From NCBI GenBank assembly GCA_963781785.1, contig CAWAHD010000001.1, positions 2,046,001 through 2,110,000 of the forward strand: a stretch of DNA of 64,000 nt, given 5' to 3'. The notes below the pieces were generated by a model. The model worked only from the letters and a program-made list of their open reading frames with translations, searched no databases and had not been told where the DNA came from. The stretch's first letter is position 1. Each line of letters opens with the position of its first letter. This DNA is from CAWAHD01 sp963781785 (GTDB lineage: Bacteria; Planctomycetota; Planctomycetia; Isosphaerales; Isosphaeraceae). The translations under genes were made by a program, and so were the position numbers. Positions 9,976 to 20,302 of this stretch are shown piece by piece.

Positions 9976-10527
9976 ATGTTTGCCGGAGCTCGAAAGGTGC
10001 AGTCGGCAGAAGGGGCTTCACGTCGTGGCGACAACCCGGTCATCCAGCTTGTGGGCTTCCGGCTGGACAATGAGGACTATGGGATCGCCATCACCAAAAT
10101 CCAGGAAATCATCTTGATGAAGCCGATCACACGGATCCCGCAAGTGCCCGACTTCATCGAAGGGCTGATCAATCTCCGCGGATCCGTGATTCCGATCATC
10201 AATCTGCGCAAGCGATTTGGCCTGGCGGTTCGCGAGGTCGACGACGAGACCCGCACCATCGTCGTCAACATCCATGACAAGACCGTCGGCTGCAAGGTCG
10301 ATGCCGTGACGCAGGTGATGCGGATCAATCGCGACCAGATCCAGCCGCCACCGTTGTCGGTCCTGGCCGTCTCCCATCAATACATCGAGGGGCTGGCCCG
10401 GCTCGATGATCGGCTCATGATCATCCTGGACATCGACCGGCTCTTCGATGAGCAAAGCTCCGTCGTCACTGGCCAGTGGTCAGAAAAGATTGACGAGCGA
10501 CCAGGCGCACCGAAACCGGAACACTGA
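9976..10527 (+). CDS. cheW: Chemotaxis coupling protein CheW
   Basis: CheW bridges chemoreceptor tips and the CheA kinase. The protein of about 183 residues has the CheW double-barrel signature: QLVGFRLDNEDYGIAITKIQ, then IPQVPDFIEGLINLRGSVIP, IINLRKRFG, KTVGCKVDAVTQV and ILDIDRLF near the end. The start at MFAGARKV (9976) is chosen because AAGGAC lies a suitable distance upstream and the 43 codons before it look random. It is the first gene of an eight-gene chemosensory run on the same strand; the receptor gene follows after 68 bases. Confidence 0.93.
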   Translation: MFAGARKVQSAEGASRRGDNPVIQLVGFRLDNEDYGIAITKIQEIILMKPITRIPQVPDFIEGLINLRGSVIPIINLRKRFGLAVREVDDETRTIVVNIHDKTVGCKVDAVTQVMRINRDQIQPPPLSVLAVSHQYIEGLARLDDRLMIILDIDRLFDEQSSVVTGQWSEKIDERPGAPKPEH

Positions 10528-10595
10528 CGGAAATCTGTGCGGATTCCGTCGGCACGACGGTTTTCGCTGACTTTTGGAAGAGCGACGAGCAACCC

Positions 10596-13152
10596 ATGTC
10601 CCACGAACCGAAAGATCCCAGGCTCAGCGCCGGCGCTCTCGACTCGGAGCCGAGCCTGGACCCTCAGCCCACAATCTCCGAGCGACTACAGCCTCCCGCT
10701 ACCGAAAACACCGTATTACCAGCCAGCAGCGGCAAAACGAAAGTGAGAAGAAGAACTGCCATGACGATGATCAACAACCCGGGATCCATGCGCACACCCG
10801 CGGGGCTCGCCATTGCCGAGGAGGCCCAAACCCTGCTCACGGAAGCCAACGCCAACACCCAGGCGATGATCGACTCGATCAATGCCATCATCCAGGCCGA
10901 AACCATCGACGACCTTGTCCGCGGGACGCTCAATACCGTGCGCAAGGAGTTCGGTTGGAGTCTACGCGTCGTACTGGGTGGTCGACCCCGTCGAGAACGT
11001 GCTGGTCTTCTCCCTGGAGTCGGGGAGAGTCGACGACGAGTTCCAGCGGTTGACCCGCACCGCTCGGTTCCGCGAAGGTGAGGGCCTCAACGGACGGTCC
11101 TGGCGGCAGCGTGACCTGGTCCATATCAGCGACCTTGGTGAGCTGCACGACTGCTGTCGCGCGCCACTGGCGCGCCGCGCCGGGATCAAGACGGCGATCG
11201 CTCTGCCGGTCCTCAAAGACGGCCGCGTGATCGGCACCCTCGACTTTTTCGCGACCGACTCGCAGGAGATCTCCCAGGGTCGGCTCGATGCGATCCGCTT
11301 GATCGGCCAGGTCGCCTCCGACAAGGTCTCGAAGCTGGCCAGACAGGTCGATCTGAACCGGATCAAGCAGATGGTCGAGAACGCTCCGGTCAATATGCTC
11401 TACGCCGATCTGGACCTGAAGATCCAGTACATGAACCCGCGGGCCGAGCAGACGCTCAGGCGGCTTGAGGCGCACTTGCCGATCAAGGTCAATCAGATGA
11501 TCGGCCACACGATCGACATCTTTCACAAGACTCCGGAGCACCAGCGGCGGCTCTTGGCCGATCCCCGCAACCTGCCGCGCACGGCAAGAATCAACGTCGG
11601 CCCCGAGCTTCTCGATCTGAGCGTGAGTGCGATGGTCGACCATAACGGCAAATACATCGGGCCGATGATCACCTGGGAGATGGTGACCGAAAAGGTGGAA
11701 ACGGAACAGCGCGAGGCCGAGACGGCGACCGACATCCGGGCGGTCAACCAGTTGCTCGTGGCACTGGGCAAGAGCCGCACGGTTCGCGAAGTGATCACGA
11801 CCGCGCTATCGGCAGTGCGCGAGTCATTCGGCTGGTCGTACGGGTCGTTCTGGGAGGTCAACTCCGAAGAGCACGCCCTCAAGTTCGCCCATGACTCGGG
11901 ATCAGTCAGCGAGGAGTTTCGTCGCGTGACCGCCGAGGCGAGGTTCCGCGAGGGAGAGGGGCTCAACGGCCAGACCTGGCAGACCCGCGACCTGGTGTTC
12001 GTTCCCGACCTGGGCGAGATGAAGAGCTGCTCCCGCGCCCCGGTGGCGCGGCGGAGCGGGCTCAAGTCGGGCGTCTGCTTCCCGGTCATCCTCGGCGGCC
12101 AGGTCTTCGGCACCATGGACTTTTTTACCGACGAGCGGGTCACCCTCTCGGAGAGCCGGCTCGACGCCCTGCGGAACGTGGGACGACTGGTCTCCGCGGC
12201 ACTCGAGCGGGTCGATCAGCAAGCGCGAATCGACCAGGCCAAGAGAGACCTGGAGTCCAAGGTCAACCAGCTCATGAAAGTCGCCAAGGCGGCCGCCGAG
12301 GGCGACTTGACCGTTTCCGTCGATGTCCGCGGCGACGACGACATGGGACGCCTCGGCGACGCCTTGAGCCGGATGATCCGCGATTTGAAGAATGTCATCA
12401 GCCAGGTCATCGAATCGGCCAACCAGTTCGCCGAGGGCTCGCGCGTGGTCGCCGAAAGCGCCAACTACCTGAGCGAGTCAGCCCAGAACCAGGCAGCCAC
12501 TGTCGAGGAGATGTCGGCCTCGATCCAGCAGCTCTCTCGTTCGATCGTCGAGATCAACCAGAACGCCGGCGCAGCCAACACGCAGGCCGTGAAGACCTCG
12601 CAACTGGCCAAGCAGGGGGGCGAATCGGTCGAGCAGGCCATCGAGGCGATGGTTCTGATCAAGAAGTCGAGCGAGCAGGTCAGCGACATCATCCAGGTGA
12701 TCAGCGAGATCGCCAGCCAGACCAACCTGCTGGCCTTGAACGCCGCGATCGAGGCGGCGCGGGCCGGCGAGCACGGGCTCGGCTTCGCCGTCGTGGCCGA
12801 CGAGGTGCGCAAGCTGGCCGAACGCTCGAGCGCGGCCGCCAAGGAGATCACCGCCCTCATCAAGGAGTCGACTCGCCGGGTCGCCGACGGCGCCCAGCTC
12901 TCGGAGAAGGCCGGCCAGTCGCTGGCCAAGATCGTCCAGGGCGTCGAGGAAACCGCCGCCAGCGATCGCCAAGATCGCCCAGGCGACCAAGGAACAGACA
13001 GACTCCTCCGCCGAGGTCAACAAGGCCATCCAGAGCGTCGCCAACCTTACCGAGACCAACGCCTCCAGCTCCGAAGAGCTCTCCGCCAGCTCCGAAGAGC
13101 TGGGCGCCCAGGCGGCGCTCTCAAGAATGTGATCTCCGGATTCAAAGTCTAA
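10596..13152 (+). CDS. Soluble methyl-accepting chemoreceptor with GAF-PAS-GAF sensor, three frameshifts
   Basis: A cytoplasmic receptor is indicated: no transmembrane segment is visible. Order after a short variable leader: GAF1 (about 10890-11330), PAS (11340-11690), GAF2 (11740-12210), a HAMP-like linker (AAEGDLTVSVDVRGDDDMG), then the coiled-coil signalling domain with hairpin tip (EIASQTNLLALNAAIEAARA ... FAVVADEVRKLAERS). The GAF domains are close duplicates, both with FREGEGLNG, RDLV and C-(C/S)-RAP. The frame slips by one base near 10960. An extra A near 12960 and a missing base near 13117 cancel each other, so about 52 codons between them are read wrongly; corrected, they give AIAKIAQATKEQTDSSAEVN. 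An ATG at 10761 is an alternative start. Confidence 0.85.
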
Positions 13153-13160
13153 GGCAGGCT

Positions 13161-14012
13161 GTGCCGGCCCCCATAGAACCCATGCATCACGCTGAGCTCA
13201 CCAAAGAGGAATACCAGAAATTCTGCGAGCTGATCTACCGCGTCGCCGGCATCCGGATCGTCGAGAACAAGCGGGTGATGGTGAGCAATCGCGTGCGCCG
13301 CCGGCTGCGCGCGACCGGGATCACGAGCTTCGCAGAGTACTATGCCTTCCTGACCTCGCCCTCGGGCAACGGCGAGATGCCGCTGTTCCTGGACGCAATC
13401 ACGACCAACGAGACCTACTTTTTCCGCGACCCCCAGCATTACGATTGGCTGGGCGATACCTTCCTCCCTGGGATCATCGCAGCAGGCCGGCCCGCGGAAA
13501 CACCCAAGACCCTGCGAATCTGGTCGGCGGCTTGCAGCACCGGCGAGGAACCCTATTCGATTGCGCTCAAGATCCTGGCCAAAAAGCCGCTATTCGCCGG
13601 CTGGCGGATCACTCTCCTGGGAACCGACTTGAGCGGCGCGGTCCTGGACGCCGCTCGCACCGGCAGATACGATGCCCGGGCCGTTCGCCTGATCGAGCCC
13701 TCCGAGCGGCAGAAATTCTTCGACGAAGACCCCAAAACAGAGCGCTGTTCCGTCAAACCCGAGGTCAAGGCCCTCGTCACCTGGAAACAGCACAATCTGC
13801 TCTTTCCGCTGGAAGAGGAACCATTTGACTGTATTTTCATCAAGAATGTGCTCATTTATTTTGATACGGAATCGAAACAAATCGTGGTCCGTAACATCAT
13901 CAGTGCCTTGGCCAAGGGGGGATACCTGGTGACCGGCCCCACCGAGGGGATCTATGCGATGCTCGACCCGCTCAAGAAGCTCAAGCCCTGGCTGTACCAG
14001 CGGCTTGCTTGA
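13161..14012 (+). CDS. cheR: Chemotaxis protein methyltransferase CheR
   Basis: CheR methylates glutamates on the receptor's coiled coil using S-adenosylmethionine. The N-terminal all-helical CheR_N domain (EEYQKFCELIYRVAGIRI) is followed by the class I methyltransferase domain: TTNETYFFRD, the SAM-binding WSAACSTGEEPYSIA, TDLSGAVLDAARTG and FDCIFIKNVLIYFD. Length of 283 is normal. The start is a GTG at 13161, only eight bases after the receptor stop, with AGGCAGG upstream; an ATG at 13182 is possible. There is no C-terminal pentapeptide-binding extension. Confidence 0.94.
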   Translation: MPAPIEPMHHAELTKEEYQKFCELIYRVAGIRIVENKRVMVSNRVRRRLRATGITSFAEYYAFLTSPSGNGEMPLFLDAITTNETYFFRDPQHYDWLGDTFLPGIIAAGRPAETPKTLRIWSAACSTGEEPYSIALKILAKKPLFAGWRITLLGTDLSGAVLDAARTGRYDARAVRLIEPSERQKFFDEDPKTERCSVKPEVKALVTWKQHNLLFPLEEEPFDCIFIKNVLIYFDTESKQIVVRNIISALAKGGYLVTGPTEGIYAMLDPLKKLKPWLYQRLA

Positions 14013-14089
14013 GCAGCGCGGCGGGTTCCGATTCCAGCGCGGCATCCGAAACGGCGGGATCTCGAATCCGCCCGGTTGTGGAGATGGCG

Positions 14090-16614
14090 ATGTCCGGGTT
14101 CAACCTGGCCGAATTGCTTCCATTCTATCTCGACGAGACCGACGAGCACATCGCCGCGCTCAACGACGCGCTCTTGCGCCTCGAGCAAGCCCCGACCGAC
14201 GTCAAGGCCCTGCAGGAAGCGTTCCGGATGTTTCACAGCATCAAGGGCGCCGCGGTCGTCATGGGGTTCGTGCCGGTCAATCAACTGACGCATCACCTGG
14301 AAAGTCTGTTCGAGCAGCTCCGAAGCCGGAAGCGGGAGCTCGACCGGCCGACACTGAACTTGACCTTCCGCTGCCTTGACGACCTGCGCGATTACCACCG
14401 CAACCTGCGTGCGCAGGGCGAGGGCGCCGTCGATCTCTCTGGATTGATTGCGGAGGTCGTCAACTTCCTGAAAGCGACCGTGCCGGCTGAGGGCAAGCCA
14501 GCCGCCGGCGAGACACCCGAACGCGCACCCTCGCCGGCTGCCGCGCCGGAACCGGCGCCAGTACGGCCGCGATCCCGCGGCCACCAGCCTTTGCGCCGGT
14601 CAACGCTCCTGCGGCCCCGGCTGCGGGGAGCCGGGCGCCGTCGCCGCGGTTCGAAGAGCCCGGCCGGATCACGCTGGTCGTCGTCTTCGAAGCAAATCTC
14701 CCGCTGGCCGACATGAAGGCCCGGCTGGTCTTGAACCGATTGTCAACCAAGGCGCGGATCCTTTCTAGCGACCCTTCGGTCGAGCAGCTCGACGTCGTCG
14801 AGAACCTGAGCCAGCTCACGGTCTGCCTTGTCACCGAGTCCGACCTGGGCGAGCTGCGCGGCCTGGCCGACGTCGAAGGCGTGGCGGAGATCCGGCTGGC
14901 GGCGCCTTCCTCCGCCGATGTGATTGGGAGTGGGGCCGTGCCGGCCGGCCAGCCGGCACCCATCAGGGCGCCGGCACGAGAACCCGGGCCAGCGGCCCCC
15001 GTCGCGATTCCACCGGCGACCGTGGCGCCGAGTTATGTGGAAATCGAAGACACGCCGGCGCCTGCCCCGGAGCTCGCACCAGCGGCGGCCCTGAACACGG
15101 CGAGTGTGCCCGACCAGGCACCGGCCGCCGCGAAGCCCGCCGGGGCCCCGGCGAAGCCCAGGATTGCCGAGACGATTCGCGTCGACAGCGATCGGCTCGA
15201 TTACCTGATGAACCTGGCCGGCGAGCTCGTGATCACCAAGGCCCGGTTCGTTGCGATCACCCGCGGGCTCGACGAGCTGTTCCGCGGATCGAGCGCCCAG
15301 GCACTTGCCTCCGATACGCGGGAGCGGCTCGAAAGCATCACCCGCGGGCTCGATGGGCTGGCTGAGCTCAAGAGCGGGTCGTCCGGTGACTCGCTCGACC
15401 GCTGGTCGGTTCATGTCCGCCGGCTCCGCGACAACTTCCGCGCGATCGAGGACGAGCTCGACTTGATCCGCGTCGCGCGGGAACAGCTCAAGTCGCTGTC
15501 CGAGACGATCCACAGCCTCGGCCGTGTCTCCGACGGGCTGCAAAAGGGCGTCCTCGACACCCGGATGGTGCCGATTGGCCCGCTCTTCGAGCGGTTCCGG
15601 CGGGTGATCCGCGACCTGAGCCTTTCGTCCGGCAAGGAGGTGCTCCTTCAGATCGGTGGCGAGAAGACCGAGCTCGACAAGCGGATGATCGACGAGCTCT
15701 CTGACCCCTTGATTCACATGGTGCGTAATGCGGTCGACCACGGGCTGGAACCCCCCGCCGACCGCGAAGCCGCCGGCAAGCCGCGCGCCGGCACGGTATC
15801 CCTCTTAGCCTCGCACCGCGGCAACAGCGTGGTGATCACGGTCAGCGACGACGGCCGCGGCATTGACTGCGAGCGAATTCGCAAGAAGATCGTCGCGAAG
15901 GGTTTGGTGAGCAAGGCCGAGGCCCGCGACCTGGCCGACCGCGACCTGATCGCGTTCATCTGGCACCCGGGACTCAGTACCGCCGAGACAATCACCGAGA
16001 TTTCCGGGCGCGGCGTCGGCATGGACATCGTCAAGAGCCGGATCGAGAACCTGAGCGGGACCGTCGACGTCCGATCCGTCCTCGGTCAGGGAACCACCTT
16101 CACCATCCGGCTCCCGTTGACCCTGGCGATCATGTCCAGCTTGCTGGTGCGGATCTACGATGAAATCTACGCGATCCCGCTGGACCACATCGATGAGATC
16201 GTCGAGATCCGGCCCAGCCAGATCTACCGGGTCCAGGGCCGGCCGGCGATCGAGATTCGCAAGAAGATCGTTGCACTGGTGGCCCTGGGAGATGTCTTTC
16301 GCTGGGGGGGCAAAGACCATCCCAGTGCCTTGAGCAGTTCCAGACCGGAGAAGCGCAACCACCCCGCCTCCGACAATGGCTCCGACAAGCGCACCGTCGT
16401 GGTCGTCCAGAACGGCGAGACCACGATCGGCCTTCTGGTCGACCAGTTGATCGGAATGCAGGAGGTCGTGCTCAAATCGCTGGAAAAGAACTTCCGGACG
16501 ATCCCCGGATTGTCCGGGGCCAGCATCCTGGGCGATGGCCGCGTGTCGCTCATCCTCGACCTGGACGCCGTTCTGGACCTGGTGGCGCGACGGCCGGTAA
16601 ACCACCGTGAATGA
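14090..16614 (+). CDS. cheA: Chemotaxis histidine kinase CheA, frameshift near 14565
   Basis: CheA autophosphorylates on the P1 histidine and passes the phosphate to CheY and CheB. Order: P1/HPt with the phosphorylated His in FRMFHSIKGAAVVMGF, an Ala/Pro-rich linker, a P2-like segment (MKARLVLNRLSTKARILS), a second Ala/Pro linker, P3 dimerisation (RVDSDRLDYLMNLAGELVI), P4 ATPase (HMVRNAVDHGLEPP, VSDDGRGID, GRGVGMDIVKS) and P5 CheW-like (SLLVRIYDEIYAIPL). No receiver domain is attached. The frame changes by one base near 14565, inside the first linker. The ATG at 14090 has GGAG six bases upstream; an upstream TTG at 14009 overlapping cheR is less likely. Confidence 0.9.
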
Positions 16615-16712
16615 GGATCGGCCCTGGAACGCACTCGAGAACGGCGCAGACAATAGCGAACAGTCGATTGAACGGATTTTGACTTGCCTGGCTCACCGAG
16701 GCACAAACGCGC

Positions 16713-17393
16713 ATGCAACCGATGCTTTCCTCCGCACAGCAGCGTCTGTTGGGGATGATCTTCGACCGCGGCGCCGAGAGTGCGTCCCAGGCGCTCTCCA
16801 AGTGGCTGGGCCACGAAGTTCGCCTCGCAGTCAGCGAGATCGAGCTGATTGAGCTGGAGCGGGCAGCAGAGCTGCTGGGCCCAGCGGATACCCTGGTCGA
16901 CGCGTGCACAATGGGGCTCACCGGCCGCCTGACCGGCTTGATCCTTCTGATCTTCGAGGACCGCTCGGGGTTGGCCCTGGTCGACCTGCTGACGAACCAG
17001 CCGGTCGGGACCACGACGGCCTGGGGTGAGCTCGAGCAGTCGGCGGCCAAGGAAACGACCAATATCGTCGGCTGCGCCTATGTCAACGCCCTGGCCACGC
17101 ACCTGCCCGGCACCCTGGGCGTTCCGGCCGAAGGCGCCAGCACAGCCGACGGCAGCGACGAGCTGATCCCCACGCCGCCGACGTTTGTCCGTGAGTTTGC
17201 CGGCAGTCTGCTTCAGTTCGCGCTGATGGAGCAAGCCCTGGAGCTGGACCAGGTCCTCTTGATCCACAGCGAGTTCGCCTCAGGCGTGCAAGGGCTCAAT
17301 CTCGACTGGACGCTGCTCTTCATCCCGAGTCGCGACTCGCTGCATGCCTTGGCCGCGTCGCTTCGAGAGCTGGAGTCGCGCGGAGGGAGGTGA
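16713..17393 (+). CDS. cheC: CheC-family CheY-phosphate phosphatase
   Basis: CheC-type proteins remove phosphate from CheY and bind CheD. The 226-residue protein has the first active-site helix in the expected form (ELEQSAAKETTNIVGCAYVNALA: conserved E and N three residues apart, followed by a small-residue helix). A second, weaker copy lies near residue 150 (TFVREFAGSLLQFALM), where the E is kept but the N is not obvious, so it may have a single active site. It lies between cheA and cheD, the usual partner. The start ATG at 16713 begins MQPMLSSAQQRLLG; an in-frame Met a few codons later is possible. Confidence 0.85.
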   Translation: MQPMLSSAQQRLLGMIFDRGAESASQALSKWLGHEVRLAVSEIELIELERAAELLGPADTLVDACTMGLTGRLTGLILLIFEDRSGLALVDLLTNQPVGTTTAWGELEQSAAKETTNIVGCAYVNALATHLPGTLGVPAEGASTADGSDELIPTPPTFVREFAGSLLQFALMEQALELDQVLLIHSEFASGVQGLNLDWTLLFIPSRDSLHALAASLRELESRGGR

Positions 17394-17399
17394 ACCGAG

Positions 17400-17933
17400 G
17401 TGTCGACTGTGCCGGTTTTGTCTCCGTCGGATTCACCGGATTCCCAGGCGATCGTCTCGGTGGCGATCGGGCAGTGGGTCGTCGCCCCCGCGCCGGCGAA
17501 GGTCCGGACGCTCCTCGGCTCGTGCGTGGGGGTCGTCCTTTACGATCGCACGGCCAAGCTGGGAGGCCTCGCTCACATCGTGTTACCCAGTGCTCGCGGT
17601 GCCGTCGACCATCCCGGCAAGTACGCCGACACGGCCATCCCTGCCATGATCGCCGAATTCGACCGAAGGATGGGGGGGAAGGCCCGGTCGCGGCTGACCG
17701 CCAAGCTTGTGGGCGGGGCCAGCATGTTTCCGCTCGATCCCACTGTGGCTGGAAATTCGGGGTTGAACATCGGCCAGAGGAACCAGGAAGCCATCGAAAA
17801 GATCCTCGCCGAGCTGGCGATTCCCGTGCTGGCCCGTGACGTGGGTGGAACCGCCGGCCGGCGGTTGACCCTGGACACGGTGTCGGGCATCGTCACAATC
17901 AAGGTTCCGGGAGGAGCCGACTATGAGCTCTGA
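17400..17933 (+). CDS. cheD: Chemoreceptor glutamine deamidase CheD
   Basis: CheD deamidates receptor glutamines and stimulates CheC. The catalytic Cys sits in LLGSCVGVVLYD and the His in GLAHIVLP, followed by KLVGGASMF and the closing RRLTLDTVSGIVTIK. The 177-residue length is normal. The start is a GTG six bases after the cheC stop, with the strong site GGAGGGAGG upstream. The C-terminus overlaps cheY by eleven bases, implying translational coupling. Confidence 0.93.
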   Translation: MSTVPVLSPSDSPDSQAIVSVAIGQWVVAPAPAKVRTLLGSCVGVVLYDRTAKLGGLAHIVLPSARGAVDHPGKYADTAIPAMIAEFDRRMGGKARSRLTAKLVGGASMFPLDPTVAGNSGLNIGQRNQEAIEKILAELAIPVLARDVGGTAGRRLTLDTVSGIVTIKVPGGADYEL

Positions 17934-18324
17934 GATTCCAATGAAGCGTCTCCTGGTTGTTGACGACGCCCTGTTCATGCGGAAACTGATCTGCGGAGTT
18001 GCGGCCGAGGCCGGCTGGGAAGTCGTCGGCGAAGCCGGCAACGGCGCGGAGGCCGTCTCGCTCTACCAGGAGCACCGTCCCGACCTGGTGACGATGGACC
18101 TGGTCATGCCCGTGATGGGGGGCCTCGAGGCATTGCGCCAGATCCGCTCCCTGGACCCGCAAGCCAGGGTCGTCGTGGTGACCGCGCTCGACCAGAAGCA
18201 GGCACTCATGGACTCGATCGAGGGCGGTGCTGTGGACTTCATCGTCAAGCCGTTCGATCGCCAGCGGGTACTGACGCTACTTGCCAAGCTGGGAGGCACG
18301 GCAAGGCTCTCGGCATCCGGCTGA
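17923..18324 (+). CDS. cheY: Chemotaxis response regulator CheY
   Basis: A stand-alone receiver domain of 133 residues. The phospho-acceptor Asp is in LVTMDLVMP, the acidic pair in LLVVDDALFM, the conserved Thr in VVVVTAL and the Lys in DFIVKPFD. No output domain follows, which fits CheY. It overlaps the end of cheD by eleven bases and precedes cheB by 99 bases. Whether it acts on a flagellar motor, on pili or on another output cannot be told from this window, which contains no motility genes. Confidence 0.92.
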   Translation: MSSEIPMKRLLVVDDALFMRKLICGVAAEAGWEVVGEAGNGAEAVSLYQEHRPDLVTMDLVMPVMGGLEALRQIRSLDPQARVVVVTALDQKQALMDSIEGGAVDFIVKPFDRQRVLTLLAKLGGTARLSASG

Positions 18325-18423
18325 AAACGGCTCTTGTGCCCTGGCGTTGTCCACCCTCGACCGCTCTCGTCCCTGTTCCGTCTGATCGGCTCCCGCATGT
18401 GATCGTTTTCAACGAGGCCCGCC

Positions 18424-19625
18424 GTGGCGATCCCCGACCAAGAAGACGTGCACGAGTCGGATGAAGCATCGAGCCGGATCCGCGTCCTGATCGTGGATGA
18501 CTCGGCGCTGATGCGCCGGCTGCTGTCGGACCTGCTGAGCTCGGATCCCGGGATCGAGGTCATCGGCACGGCGCCAACGGCCGCGAAGCAGTCCTTCAGG
18601 CAGTCCGGCTCAAGCCGGACGTGATCACCCTCGACGTCGAGATGCCTGAGGTCTCGGGTCTGGACGCATTGCCAACCTTGATGGCGGTGCATGACGCGCG
18701 CGTCGTGATGGTGAGCGCTCTGACACAGGAGGGCGCCGCGGTCACCTTGCAAGCCCTGGAGCTGGGCGCGTTTGATTTCATGCCCAAGCCCGAGCGAAAC
18801 CAGCTTGCCGAGCTTCGCGCCAGTCGAGATCTGCTGGTCGCCAAGGTGCTGGCGGCCGCGCACAGCCGCGTCCGCCGTCCGCGGCGGAGCACCGCGCCGC
18901 CCTTGACCAGGCCGCCGTCAGCCGTGTCGCCATCGACGTCACAACCTGCCCCGGGCAAACAGAGCTCCAGGCCCGCACCGCCTGCAACAACGGGGGCGGC
19001 ACCGGCGCCGGCCTTGCCTCATGGCATCCATTGCTTCGTCATCGGTATCTCCACGGGCGGCCCGCAGGCCTTGAGCGAGATCTTCCCGCTCCTGGCCCCG
19101 CCGCTGCCGCCCATCCTCGTCGTCCAGCACATGCCGGCGCAGTATACCGCGGTCTTCGCCGAGCGGCTCAACCGTTACAGCGCCTTGAAGGTCAAGCAAG
19201 CCGAGGAAGGAGAGCTCGTGCTCCCGGACCACGTGTTGATCGCTCCGGGCGGCATGCACATGATGCTGACGGGACATGCGCCGCGGGTGCGAGTCGTGCT
19301 CTCCGACGACCCGCCGGTCAGCGGCCATCGGCCTTCCATCGACGTCTTGTTCCACTGTGCGGCCAGGGCATACCAGTCGGCTGTGGTCAGCCTCTTGATG
19401 ACCGGCATGGGCCGGGACGGCGTGAGCGGCTGCAAGGAGATCGTGGCCGCCGGCGGGCTCAGCCTGGGTCAGGATGAGGGCAGCTCCGCCGTCTATGGCA
19501 TGAACAAAGCCGCATTCCTTGAAGGGGCGATCAAGGCCCAGTTCGCCCTCGACGAAGTTCCCGGCATCGTCCAGAACATCGCCGCCTACCGTGCCGCACT
19601 GGAACTGGCACCCGGCTCCGATTGA
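18424..19625 (+). CDS. cheB: Protein-glutamate methylesterase CheB, frameshift near 18573
   Basis: CheB removes methyl groups from the receptor when phosphorylated by CheA. The N-terminal receiver has VLIVDDSALMRR, the phospho-acceptor in ITLDVEMPE and the Lys in DFMPKPE. An Ala/Pro/Ser-rich linker leads to the esterase domain with Ser in GISTGGPQAL, His in VVQHMP and Asp in LLMTGMGRDGV. One base is missing near 18573: restoring it changes TAPTAAKQ to TAANGREAV and joins the halves. Total is about 400 residues. It closes the chemosensory cluster; its stop overlaps a possible TTG start of rsmD. Confidence 0.9.
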
Positions 19626-19642
19626 CGTGCGAGGTAAGACTG

Positions 19643-20227
19643 ATGATGCGCGTGGTCGGGGGCTCGGCGAGGGGGAAGACCTTGTTCTCGGTGCCGGGCC
19701 GCGGAACCCGGGCGATCACCGATCGGGTCAAGACATCTCTGTTCGACATCCTCAGGCCGCGGCTACAAGGCATCGTCATGCTCGACCTGTTCGCCGGGAC
19801 CGGAAGCGTCGGCATCGAGGCACTCAGCCAGGGTGCCGCACATTGCACACTCGTCGACACCAGCGACCAGGCCATCGCGGTCATCACCAAGAATCTGGCG
19901 CACACCGCGCTTTCCGGCCGTGCCCTGGTGAAGCGCGCCGACGCCCTCAAATTCCTCAAAAAGACAGAGATTGTGTATGACCTGATCTACGTCGCCCCGC
20001 CCCAGTACAAGAACCTCTGGATCAGTGCCCTGCGCGGGATTGCCGAGCGCCCCGAGATCTTGCGGAGTCCCGCGGGCGAATCGGATGAAGACCAGCAGGC
20101 CGGGCTGGTGATCGCCCAGATCGACCCCAGGGAGTATCAAGACCTTGACCTGGGACCGGTCCGGGAGACCAGTCAGAGACGGTACGGCAACACGATGCTC
20201 GTGTTCTACGAGCGGTCGTCAAGCTGA
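19643..20227 (+). CDS. rsmD: 16S rRNA (guanine966-N2)-methyltransferase RsmD
   Basis: RsmD methylates G966 of 16S rRNA on the assembled small subunit. MRVVGGSARGKTL opens the protein, followed by the RITDRVKTSLFDIL-like segment (AITDRVKTSLFDIL) and the SAM-binding VMLDLFAGTGSVGIEALS. The catalytic motif is VAPPQY, a variant of the more common DPPY/F that I also associate with cyanobacterial-type RsmD. The start ATG at 19643 has GAGG eight bases upstream; a TTG at 19622 overlapping cheB is less likely. Length of about 194 is normal. It is probably cotranscribed with the che genes by position only. Confidence 0.87.
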   Translation: MMRVVGGSARGKTLFSVPGRGTRAITDRVKTSLFDILRPRLQGIVMLDLFAGTGSVGIEALSQGAAHCTLVDTSDQAIAVITKNLAHTALSGRALVKRADALKFLKKTEIVYDLIYVAPPQYKNLWISALRGIAERPEILRSPAGESDEDQQAGLVIAQIDPREYQDLDLGPVRETSQRRYGNTMLVFYERSSS

Positions 20228-20302
20228 AATCGGCAGGCTCGTACCGGCCCATTCCGGAGCGCCCTGACCTCTCGAAGGGCGCCACGGTCCGATCAATGGC
20301 CG

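Noticed and set aside
19643..20227. Loss of the catalytic DPPY motif in RsmD
   Set aside because: The VAPPQY variant keeps the PP pair and aromatic residue and the rest of the enzyme is intact, so I treat it as a lineage variant.
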